Source of the DNA: Muraenolepis orangiensis
Taxonomy: Eukaryota; Chordata; Actinopteri; Gadiformes; Muraenolepididae
Assembly (NCBI GenBank): GCA_027704905.1
Contig: CM051006.1
Location: 483,713-547,712 of the forward strand
Direction of reading: 5' to 3'
Length of the DNA: 64,000 nucleotides
This document shows, in pieces, positions 19,580 to 31,500 of the stretch. The first letter of the stretch is position 1. Every line of letters starts with the position of its first letter. The notes beneath the pieces were generated by a model. It was given only the letters and a program-made list of their open reading frames with translations. It was not told where the DNA came from and ran no database searches. Position numbers and translations under genes: made by a program.

Positions 19580-22500
19580 CATGGTGTTAAAACAAAGCTT
19601 TATTTAAACATACATTGAAACACATTGATCAGTATTATCATCAAACGAGTAAAACTGTCTTCATCCGTGTTAGGTGCAAGGTAAGCCAATGAGCCCTCAG
19701 GTAGATCTAAACAAACTCATGTTCCCAGGCCACTGGAACCCACGCATATCATACATGTTCCCAGGCCACTGGAACCCACTCATATCATACATGTTCCCAG
19801 GCCACAGGAACCCACTCATATCATACATGTTCCCAGGCCACGGTTACCTGGAAACCACTCATATCATTCATGTTCCCAGCCCACAGTTAACTGGAAACCA
19901 CTCATATCATTCATGTTCCCAGGCCACGGTTAACTGGAAACCACTCATATCATTCATGTTCCCAGGCCACGGTTAACTGGAAACCACTCATATCATTCAT
20001 GTTCCCAGGCCAGGGTTATATGGTCAAAGGTATACTACAACCAGAAGACATCGCTGGCTGCTGACAATTAAAAACTGTAGTTCCGTGTAGATCAGCAACA
20101 ACGTGTACAGCACACTACAGTAGTGTGTATTCAAATAAACACGTACAAAGTCATTTAGCATTTAGCTCAGTGTTAAAAAAGCACTCCAGGGTCGATCCAG
20201 GAATTAGCCCAAGCCACAACCCCCAATAGTTTCAACTGTTGTTCCATCTATCCGATGAACCGACCAGGTATTAGCCCTCTCCGATGTCCCGGTAGACCAG
20301 GTATTAGCCCTTTCCCATGTCCCGGTAGTTCAGTTGGCGGAGAGCCGGCCAAACAAAGGGAAGGCCAGGAAGTAGCCCAGACCCGAGCCCATGAGGACGC
20401 CCAGGAAGATCCACACGTTGTACGTCATGACGCATAGCATTAGCATGTAGCCCAGAGCCACCTGGAAGACATGGAGAGCCGTCTGGACGCCATGGAGCAG
20501 CCACCTGGAGAAGAATGTTCAATATTTAGATCCATATCGCAATTGAAATCTATCATCTACCCCTACCTGCTCCTATGTGACCCGTCTCTGTACTGTCTAA
20601 CCCCTACCTGCTCCTTAATGACCTGTCTCTGTACTGTCTAACCCCTACCTGCTCCTTAATGACCTGTCTCTCTACTGTCTAACCCCTACCTGCTCCTTAA
20701 TGACCTGTCTCTGTACCGTCTAACCCCTACCTGCTCCTTAATGACCTGTCTCTGTACCGTCTAACCCCTACCTGCTCCTTAATGACCTGTCTCTGTACTG
20801 TCTAACCCCTACCTGCTCCTTAATGACCTGTCTCTGTACTGTCTAACCCCTACCTGCTCCTTAATGACCTGTCTCTGTACCGTCTAACCCCTACCTGCTC
20901 CTTAATGACCCGTCTCTGTACCGTCTAACCCCTACCTGCTCCTTAATGACCTGTCTCTGTACTGTCTAACCCCTACCTGCTCCTTAATGACCTGTCTCTG
21001 TACTGTCTAACCCCTACCTGCTCCTTAATGACCTGTCTCTGTACTGTCTAACCCCTACCTGCTCCTTAATGACCTGTCTCTGTACCGTCTAACCCCTACC
21101 TGCTCCTTAATGACCTGTCTCTGTACGGTCTAACCCCTACCTGCTCCTTAATGACCTGTCTCTGTACTGTCTAACCCCTACCTGCTCCTTAATGACCTGT
21201 CTCTGTACCGTCTGACCCCTACTTGCTCCTTAATGACCTGTCTCTATACTGTCTAACCCCTACCTGCTCCTTAATGACCTGTCTCTATACTGTCTAACCC
21301 CTACCTGCTCCTTAATGACCTGTCTCTGTACTGTCTAACCCCTACCTGCTCCTTAATGACCTGTCTCTGTACTGTCTAACCCCTACCTGCTCCTTAATGA
21401 CCCGTCTCTCTACTGTCTAACCCCTACCTGCTCCTTAATGACCTGTCTCTGTACTGTCTAACCCCTACCTGCTCCTTATTGACCTGTCTCTGTACTGTCT
21501 AACCTCTACCTGCTCCTTAATGACCTGTCTCTGTACCCACTTACTAACCCCTACCTGTGAGAGATGAAGGCCCTGTTCCCAGGTGGGTCGATGGGGGTCA
21601 GGGAGGACTGTGAGCGTCCGGGGTCCAGGGAGTAGACGGCCTCCCCGAGGCAGCCCTCTGGGGGCGGGGTCAGGGCGGGGCCAAAGCCCTTGGAGGCGGA
21701 GAAAGGGCTCAGGGGGCGTGAACCGTTGCCCAACAAGATCCTCCACATCTTCAGGAACTCATAGAAGACTGTCAACAGGCAGATCACCAGCACTGACAGC
21801 ACCATCCCTAAACACACACACACACACACACACAGTTACGTACATCGTATGATCCGTTTCTCGTCACGGTTTGTGTAGTGTTTTGTTTTCCTTTCTGTCT
21901 CCCTCTCCTAATGCTTTTTCCCCAGGTGTTGGTGGTCATCGTTAACCTCAAGTGGCTGAACTGTCCTAATCAGCTGCTTATTTAAGCCTCCTGCGTTTGT
22001 TCCAAGAGGGGGTGGCATTTTGGTGTGTGCTTGTGTGTTAGTGTTGCTTCCTTGAATGCTATCCAATTTTGTTAGAGTCTGTTGTTTGTAGTCCTGCCTG
22101 TTGGTAGTCCTGTTTGTTTTGCTAGTTGGTCTTGTCCCTCCTTGTATACCCTGGGGAGGGCGAGGTAGTTCGCAGGTAAGATGCCCATGGGCCTACATTT
22201 TACATCATGCAGGTATTCTTTGTATAGATACACTAGGTAAGTTTCCCCAGGCGGGTACCACCTCATGTATTTATTGGGACCAGGTCAGGGACAGTTAGTT
22301 TAGGTAGATCAATTGACGCTTAGTAGGTTAGGGTCAGAATTAGCTTGAGGGGGTTTGTTTTCTTTGTTTAGGTACTGGTTTGTTTTGGCGTCCTCCCCAG
22401 GCCTAGTTACTGTCCCCGTGTTACATGTTACTTGTTGTGTCTATGTGGCTTGGGGGCTAATCATTGTCCGGGCCGGTTAGTTCAACTATACATGACTTAT

Positions 22501-25500
22501 GTAAATAAATCATTGCTAGCATTTTATTCGGTTGTCAGCCTCGGTTCCTGTCGCACCACGACCTCACTGGCTTTTCCCCGGCGTATATGCATGACCCCAC
22601 GTAACATAGGGACTCGTCTGGGATCTATTTCTCGCCGTTGTGGTGTCTGCATATTTGTTGAGGTTTAGTTGGTGTTGGGCGTGGTTGCTGGTTGCGTTGT
22701 CCCTTGCTCGCTTTGTGGCTAGGTTCAGCTAGGTTGGCTTATTTATTATGGCTACCTCTTTGGTGCAGCTATTCATTGAAGAACCTTCTATTGTTCTATT
22801 GAAGCAGTGTCGTAAGGCGGATCTAGTAGCTATTGCTGAGCATTATGGGATTCCGTTGTTCAGACAGGGACCAGAGCTCAGACAGGGAGTATTGGACGGT
22901 CTCGTAGAGAGGCGGGTGCTGCCGTTTTCAGCTGGGGTTGTTTCTGAAGGCGGTGGTGATAGTGTGCCGCTGTCTGGAGGTGTCGTTCCTGTTGGGTTAA
23001 AGAACGACCCAGAGGACCCAGAGGACTCAGCTAACGGGTTAGAGAACAACTCGGAGGATCCACTTAAAGGGCCGATCCATTTATCACAAAATGTTTCTCC
23101 TCGGTCGAACATTAGCGACCTAGAGACTCGTTTTACAGCTAGGCTAGCCCGTCTTAAGATGGAGAAAGAGGAGAGGGAGTATGCTCAGAAGCTGGAGTAT
23201 AAGTATAAACTCGAGGTTAGGAGACTCGAGCTTGAAACCGAGGCAGAGACTAAAATTAAAATCCGGCAACTCGAATTAGAGGCCGCCTCGGCTCCGGTCA
23301 CTGGTCATACCGTCTCTGGTGTGTCCAGTGCTCAGTCTACTCTGCGCACCAATACTTTTGATGTCAGCAAGTATATTGCCCTAGTTCCTCAGTTTAGGGA
23401 GACTGAAGTCTCGTCCTATTTTCATGCGTTCGAACGCATTGCAACCACGTTGGGTTGGCCAAAGGATGTCTGGCCCTTTTTGCTACAGTGCAAATTAGTG
23501 GGAAAGGCGCAGGAGGTTGTTACAGCTCTCCCGCTGGAGGACAGCCTCAACTATGAGTTGGTTAAGGCCACTGTACTGCGCGCCTATGAGCTGGTACCAG
23601 AGGCGTACCGACAAAAGTTCAGGTTCCACAAGAAGTCCACTAGTAGGACTTATGTCGAGTTCGCTCGAGAGAAAGAAACACTTTTTGACCGGTGGTGCTC
23701 TGCGAATAAGGCTACTGACGGTGACTCCATTCACGAATTAATATTACTGGAGGAATTCAAGACTGTGTTTTCCGGTCCTCGAGATGAGACTCGAAGCGAG
23801 GCTAAGAGTGTGCCTATGAGTCCTCCTAGGTTTCCCTATAGTAGGAATTCAGTGGTGATGCGAGGCTCAAAAGAGCGTTGCCTGTTTCAATTGTCACAAA
23901 GTCGGGCATGTTATCACTGACTGTCTTACGTTGAAACGTATGCAGCCTCCGCCTCCGTCCCCTAAAGGTGTGGGTTTAATCAAAACCGTGCAACCTCCAG
24001 TGCAGGACTGCATTTCCCCAGACCCCCTTATCAGGCGTTCATATTTCAGGGGGTAGTGTCGTTTCCTCATGATGAGATTCTGCGTGACACAGGTGCTGCC
24101 CAGTCCTTGATCCTACAGGATGTTTTGCCTTGGTCTGAACAGTCCTACTGTGGGTCAAATGTGTTGCTGAAGGGCATTGAGAGGGTATTCCGTGGTCTGG
24201 TCACTTGGGGGTGACTAAGACCTACGACCGTGTCCTGACATTTCTTTTGGCCGGGTACGAAATCCGATGTCACTCAGTACTGCCGTACGTGTCATACCTG
24301 CCAACTTACAGGAAAACCCAACCAGGTCATTCCTCCTGCTCCCCTCAGTCCCATTCCTGCTATGGGGGAACCGTTTGAGAGGGTGATTGTTGACTGTGTC
24401 GGTCCGTTACCTAGGACAAAGTCAGGTAATCAATATCTGTTGACTGTGATGTGTGCTGCCACTAGGTATCCAGAGGCTATTCTCATGCGTAATATTACTG
24501 CGAAGGCTGAGAAGAACCAGAACATGCCACTGAAGGACATGATCGAGTATATCGAGGCTAAGGAGTCTGGAAAGCGCTCGGCATCGCGCCTACTCGACCC
24601 TCAGAGCGCGGACACGGTCAGCAGTTCGTACCGGCGGGGGAGACAACAGGACACCCGCGCCAGAGGAGGAGCCAGGCTAGAGAAACCAAAGGCCAAGCCC
24701 GAAGGGGTATGCATCCACTGCGGCGAGGTGGGCCACGGCAAAACACCTCAGTGGCACGCCAGACGTGCCGAGTGCCTCGCATACGGTAAAAAGTGTCGGA
24801 AGTGTGGCCGCCAGAATCACCTCGAGAGGGCCTGCCTGGGTGGCCGATCGACTAGGCCCCCACCCGAGGAGACCGACTGGACGTGTGACGAGCAGATAGC
24901 AGCCTTCGTTGAGCTATGCACAGTCAGCGCAGATGGCGAGTTACACACGCGTCCAGCCCACAGCCATACGTCAACCTCACTCTCACCACCGAGCACGAGG
25001 ATTACAAGGCTCTGGGTTTTGACCTCCTCAAACGCACCCGTGCAGTATCCCTGCCTGCCATGGCCGATACGGGATGCCAAAGCTGCCTGATCGGCATTAA
25101 AGTCGCTCAACAAATGGGCCTAAGCACAGAGGACCTCATTCCCGTATCCATGACCATGAAGGCTGCGAACAATAAGGGAATTCGGATCCTCGGAGCTGCG
25201 GTAGTCAGATTCGCCGGCAACAGTGGTGACGCTCGAAGGTTGGAGACGCGCCAAATCGGGTATGTGACGGACACTTCAGACCGCATATTTCTCTCCCGCG
25301 CAGCCTGCGTGGACCTGGGAATGATCTCCGCCCAGTTCCCAACACTCGGGGAGGTGAATCTGGCAACCTCAGAAGTGTGTGACTGCCCGCGGCGTGCAGA
25401 GCCGCCGACCAGGCCGACCACGCTCCCCATGTTGGCGATCGAGGCTAACAGGAAGGCGTTACGGAGACATTTATTAGAACTGTATGCCCAGAGCACATTT

Positions 25501-28500
25501 AATACGTGCCCCCACAAGACACTACCGGAAATGACCGGCCCACCACTCCGCTTCATGCTTAATGAGGATGCGACACCGGTTGCCGTCACACCCCCATTCC
25601 CGTGGCCCTACACTGGCAAGAGGAGGTAAAGGCAGGCCTCGACCAGGACGTCCGCCTCGGCGTGTTGGAGGAAGTACCTATCGGTACACCGGTGACGTGG
25701 TGTCATCGCATGGTGATCTGCGCGAAGAAGACAGGCAAACCACGACGCACTGTCGACTTCCAGGCCCTGAACAGGTATGCACTTCGCGAGACCCACCACA
25801 CCCAATCTCCATTCCACCAAGCGAGATGTGTGCCTAACGGGAAACTCAAGACTGTGTTCGATGCCTGGAACGGTTACCACAGTGTCCCACTACACAAGGA
25901 CGATCGCCACAAGACAACGTTCATAACTCCATGGGGGCGCTACCGGTACCTGTCGGCCCCACAGGGGTACATAGCATCGGGGGACGGTTACTCGCGACGG
26001 TACGACGAGGTTGTCGCGGACATAGGCAAGAAAACTAAGTGCATAGACGACACGCTACTATGGTCAGACACGATCGAGGAGAGCTACTTCCAGGCGGTCC
26101 AATGGCTGGACATATGCGGCCGGAATGGAATAACCCTCAACCCGGAGAAGTTCGTCTTTAGCGCACCCACGGTGGACTTCGCGGGCTTCACAATCACCAT
26201 GACTGACGTGCGACCGTGCAGTCGCTACCTGGAGGCGATACACGACTTCCCACAACCACGTAACATCACGGACATCAGATCGTGGTTCGGGCTGGTCAAC
26301 CAGGTGGCCTACGCCTTCAGCATGGCCGAGCGTATGCAGCCATTCCGGAAGCTCCTGAAGAGTGGAGAACGCTTCGAGTGGTCCACGGAGTTGGAAGAGA
26401 TATTCCGTGAGTCAAAGGATGTGATCATCCAAGAAATTGAGCGTGGTGTCCGCATCTTTGACAAAACCAAGCCAACATGTATCGCCACGGACTGGTCAAA
26501 GGAGGGCATTGGATTCTGGTTATTCCAGAAACACTGCCGATGTACGCCAGTCAGACCCTTCTGCTGCACCGATGGTTGGAAAATAACCCTGGTTGGCAGC
26601 AGATTCACGCATGCGGCGGAGTCCAGATACGCGCCCATAGAGGGCGAGGCTCTCGCGGTCGCGGACGCATTGGACAAGGCACGCTACTTTGTGTTGGGAT
26701 GCGAGGACTTGATCATAGCGGTAGACCATAAGCCGCTGCTGAGACTCCTTGCAGACCGGGCGCTCGATGACATACCGAACCCCCGCCTGCGGAACCTCAA
26801 GGAGAACACCTTGCGTTATCGCTTCCGCATCGTGCATGTCCCGGGCATGAGGAACAAGGCGGCGGATGCCATGTCACGTAGGCCGGTTGGCACCACACGG
26901 CCATCACTTATGGACCTTCCGGATGACAACGCCGTAGTGGCCCACCTCCCACCCAGTACGCACACTGATGTACTGTCTTTCCTACGCCAGACCGAGCCAG
27001 GGAATGACGACGACACTGAGGAGGACGACCTGGTATGATGTGCTGCGGGCCTCGAATCATTGCGGTCAGTGACATGGGATCGCGTCAGGGAGGCCACCAG
27101 CAGCGACGGTGAGATGCGCATTCTGGAGGAAATGGCGACGGACGGCATCCCCAACTCGAAGTTTGAGATGCCGAAGACGATCCGTGAATTCCACCAGTAC
27201 CGTGAGAACATCACATCAACTGACGGGGTGGTCCTGTACAAGGACAGAGTAATTATACCACCCTCACTCCGCAGAGAAGTGCTGAGCGCCCTACACGCTG
27301 CCCACCAGGGCGTATCGATGATGACCGCCCGCGCAGAATCCTCCGTGTTCTGGCCAGGCATGTCGGCTGACATCAGCGCCACTCGGAGGAACTGCGAGCA
27401 CTGCCACCGGATGGCACCTTCACAGCCTGGAGCGCCGCCAACCCCGCCTATCCCAGCTGTTTACCCCTTTCAGGCGGTGTGTTCGGACTTCTTTATGCAC
27501 AGGGGCGTGCACTACCTCGTGACGGTGGACCGGTACTCAAACTGGCCGATCATCTCGAAGTCGACGGGGGGCGCAGCTGGCCTCATAAATCACCTACGTC
27601 GGCCTTCGTGACGTACGGGACGCCAGAAGAGCTCACATCGGACGGGGGCCCAGAGTTCACCTCCACTGAGACTAGGTAATTTCTATACAGATGGGGCGTA
27701 CACCACCGCCTCTCGTCTGTGGCCTTCCCCCACAGCAACTGCCGCGCTGAGATTGGGATGAAGACAATGAAACGCCTTATCACCGACAACACCGGCCCAA
27801 AGGGGGAGCTTGACACAGATGCTGTGCAGAGAGCGATCCTGCAATATCGTAACACACCTGACCCTGACACAAAGATATCTCCGGCAATGTGTGTCTTCGG
27901 CCGCCCGATACGTGACTTCATCCCGGTTGTACCTGGGAAGTACAGACCACACGAGACCTGGCGTGAGACACTGACGGCAAGGGAGGAGGCTCTCCGCAAA
28001 CGCCACATCCGCACAGCTGATGCCTGGGCGGAGCACACAAAACGCCTCCTGCCACTCATGGTAGGGGACATGGTCCGTGTACAGAACCAGACAGGGCCCT
28101 ACCCCAACAAATGGGACAGGACAGGCAGTGTTGTGGAGGTACGCCAGCATGACCAATACGTGGTCAAGATCGACGGCTCGGGCAGAGTCACACTTCGGAA
28201 CAGGAGGTTCCTACGCAAGTTCAGCCCTGTTCGCAACGACCTTCCGCCTCCTCGATCAATTTACGACGACCTGGCGACCCGTGTCACCCTACCAGCACTC
28301 GTTGTGACACCACGTCTGCCTGACCTCTACTGCGACCCTGTGACCCCCACATCGCCACCGGTACTCACGTTGGCGAGCCAACCCCGGCGTGGGACGCCGC
28401 CCGATTCGCACACGATCCTTCGGGCGTCACCACCGGCCCCTTTGGACCCGGGAGCCGATCCCCCATCGGGGCCCAATGCGTCGCCCCCTGCACCGAGGGC

Positions 28501-31500
28501 GGAATTACGCCGATCCACCAGGGCAACCAGAGCGCCTGCCTGGCACAGGGACTATTCCATGGGCTAGTCACATAATGGACACATGATTTATAATCACATA
28601 ATCTGGGGGTGGGTTATACAGGCATTTATTCACATTTTTGTGTGTTTTTCTCAGCCTTTACACATTGGTATGTTAAAGACTCTGGGGGAGATAGAGAATA
28701 TGCTATACAGCGCCTGTATAAGAGACGGCCCTGCACAGTAGCGCAGCGACCGGAACAGGAAGCTGAGACGCTATTTGTAAATACACCCGCGGTCGTCCGA
28801 GACTTGTTTGTATATTGTCATAGTCCTTTAATAAACTGGATGGAACAAATGGAATCGTTCTTATTTAATATTGTGTCTATTTAATGACGTCCTTAGTCGA
28901 ACCACAGCACCCTTATAGTGTTAACATGACGAAGAGGGTGCTCATGAAAAAAGAGGTTGACTATCTGCTTGAGAATCATCTGGCTGTGCCGAGTTCCAGT
29001 CCTTGGAGATCGCCTCGTATTCTAGTCCCCAAGCCCGATGGTACGGTCCGATTCTGCACAGACTATAGGAAGGTGAATGCGGTCACTGTGCCAGATTTGT
29101 TTCCGTTACCTTGGATAGAAGATTGTGTCGACAACATTGGATCAGCTAGATTTGTGAGTAAGTTGGATCTGCTAAAAGGGTATTGGCAGGTGCCACTTAC
29201 GTCTCGTGCATCAGACATCTCTGCTTTCGTTACCCCAGACAGTTTTATGCAATATTCTGTTATGGCCTTTGGTATGCACAATGCGCCTGCCACATTCCAA
29301 CGCCTAGTAAACCTGGTTCTGGGGGACGTTCCGAATTGCGTTGCATATCTGGATGATTTAGTTGTCCATTCTTCCACCTGGACGGAACACTTGGGTTCCT
29401 TAAGAGTTGTGTTCGAGCGCTTGGCTCAGGCGTAATTGACCTTGAACCTTGCCAAGTGTGAGTTTGGGAAAGCGACGGTTACGTATCTTGGTAAGGAGGT
29501 GGAGCGAGTGCGTACTCTGTCTGCTAAGGTGGAGGCTATAACATCTTTCCCTCCGCCCACCACTAGACGTGAACTTCGTAGGTTCCTAGGTATGGCCGGG
29601 TACTACCGGAGTTTCTGCCGCAACTTCTCCACTGAGGTTGCGCCTCTGACTAGTTTGCTCAGCCTCTCAGTTTCGTTTGTCTGGTCGGCTGACTGTCAGA
29701 GCGTTTGAGGCGGTGAAGGCGCTGCTCAGTAGTTCCCCTGTTCTGTCCGCCCGGATTTTTGTAAACCTTTCAAGCTGGAAGTAGACGCATACCGACAGAA
29801 ACACCAGAGCTACCATTCGAGGAGGTGGCCTCAGACCTGCTTGAGTTTGAAGGCAAACACTACATATTGTTAGTGGATTACTACTCGAAGTACATGTTTT
29901 TTTTTGTTTGTTTGATTATATCACGCCTGTGTATGTATCGCAAACACTCCTGGTTTGCTCTTGGAAGGGGAGTGTTATGTACATCGTATGATCCGTTTCT
30001 CGTCACGGTTTGTGTAGTGTTTTGTTTTCCTTTCTGTCTCCCTCTCCTAATGCTTTTTCCCCAGGTGTTGGTGGTCATCGTTAATGACTGAACTGGCTGA
30101 ACTGTCCTAACCCTAACTGTCCACACACACACACACGCACGCACGCGCGCGCACGCACACGCACGCACGCACGCACGAAATGTGCTCTATAAAACTCATA
30201 CAGATGCTATATTTAAGGCTACAGGGATCTTTAAGTACTTTTTGTATATAAATATACAAATATTTAAATATATAGTGTGTTTTTGGTGGTTGTACTTTAT
30301 GCATGTGTGGGAGGATAGGGATAAGGCTTTGTGTGTCTAGAGCGTCTTGCTAATTCAAATCTTTATTATTTGTATTGGTATTAGTATTATTTGAGTTTCC
30401 TTGTGTCTTCATGGTAGAAAGGTCATAGTACCGACTAGCACAACTAGCACATAGCACATCTCTGGTCAAAACACGCATGACTTTGCAGCCAGAGACCGTA
30501 ACCCAGACGACCACAGCAGACCGTCTTAAAGCTGCAGTCATGGCGTGGTGAAGCATGAGGTCACTTTAAAACACAGCTTATATTCTCTCCCAGTCAGCAG
30601 CAAGGCTCCACTCAGCACTCGGAGTCATGGGTTGAGTGTGTCAGAGACATGATAAGGTGGTCATGGACTTTGCATTAACTCACCAGGACACATGGAAACA
30701 GGAATGTTGAACTACATTTTAAACAGCAGAACAAATGTCAGTCTCACTTGTATTCACTATTCACTCATTTCATTCATTTACTAGTAAATTACTAGTTGTG
30801 TGTTTTTGTGTACATTCGATTAGATTAGATTCAAATGTAATGTCATTGTAAAACGGGTATACAATAACTTATATAGTAGGTATGAGAGAGATAGATATAT
30901 ATAGATATATATATATATCTATATATATACACACATACATACAGGTAAGTAGACCAGTATCAACAGGTAGTGAGCAGGGGTTTATTCCAATTATATTAAC
31001 AGTTGTCGATAAATATATATTTACTTATGGCCCCCATGTCGCTCCTGAAGCGTCCCTGAAGGAGGGATCCCTGAAGGAGGGATCCCTGAAGGAGGGATCC
31101 CCTCCCCTCGGCCTTCCTTCTCAAGGTTTCTTCCTCCATCATTAGGTTGAGTTTCCTCTTGCCCTTAGAGGGGTCTAGGGGTGGGGGGGTTTGTAAACAT
31201 GTGGCCTGAGAAGCCCTTTGAGACTGGAACTGGGATTAAGGACCAATTCAATGGACTTGATTAAGGAGGTGAGGGCGCACCCTAACCCTCCTGGCCACGC
31301 CCCTGCTTCTCCACACCTGGTGGCCATTGTTATTATTATTATAAGCTAAGTAGCTTAGCTATAAGCAAGGGTTCAACCGGGTCCACTGGTTCTGAATCAA
31401 CAAGCCTCAGTGTGGAGCAGCCCGGAAACCAGCAGAACCACGGCTCGGTCCTCCAGAAGGAACCATGGTTATCGTAGTTACCAGGGCTTGTTATCCAGAA

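Larger units (their letters stand above)
19580..20329 (-). other. slc31a2: slc31a2 3'UTR
   Basis: Runs from the stop to the minus-strand AATAAA at 19604-19599. It contains a minisatellite of about 38 bases (19722-20010). Confidence 0.6.
24520..28882 (+). mobile_element. second Gypsy-type element, 5'-truncated, nested in the first
   Basis: Different family from its host: higher GC, gag tail with two zinc knuckles, protease ADTGCQS, RT with an unusual CIDDTLLW centre, RNase H, integrase and a 3' LTR. No 5' LTR or gag N-terminus is present at 24520. Domain order is normal. One in-frame TGA (27036) and several frame changes break it. Confidence 0.88.
21835..30118 (+). mobile_element. Gypsy LTR retrotransposon (outer), in slc31a2 intron 1, carrying a nested element
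   Basis: Inserted antisense to slc31a2. It has a 5' LTR (21835-22607), gag, protease, a first integrase piece, a foreign element (24520-28882), RT, a second integrase-like piece, a purine tract and a truncated 3' LTR (29971-30118). (CA)n lies on both sides, so the target was probably a CA microsatellite. The outer domain order is abnormal (integrase piece before RT). Multiple stops and frameshifts make it inactive. Confidence 0.9.

Noticed and set aside
19674..19976. 100-codon frame with repeated MFPGHWNPLISY
   Set aside because: Translation of the slc31a2 3'UTR minisatellite on the opposite strand.
24362..25090. Host gene fused to a zinc-knuckle domain
   Set aside because: Both halves are recognisable retroelement pieces, and the frame ends in low-quality sequence. 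No splice structure.
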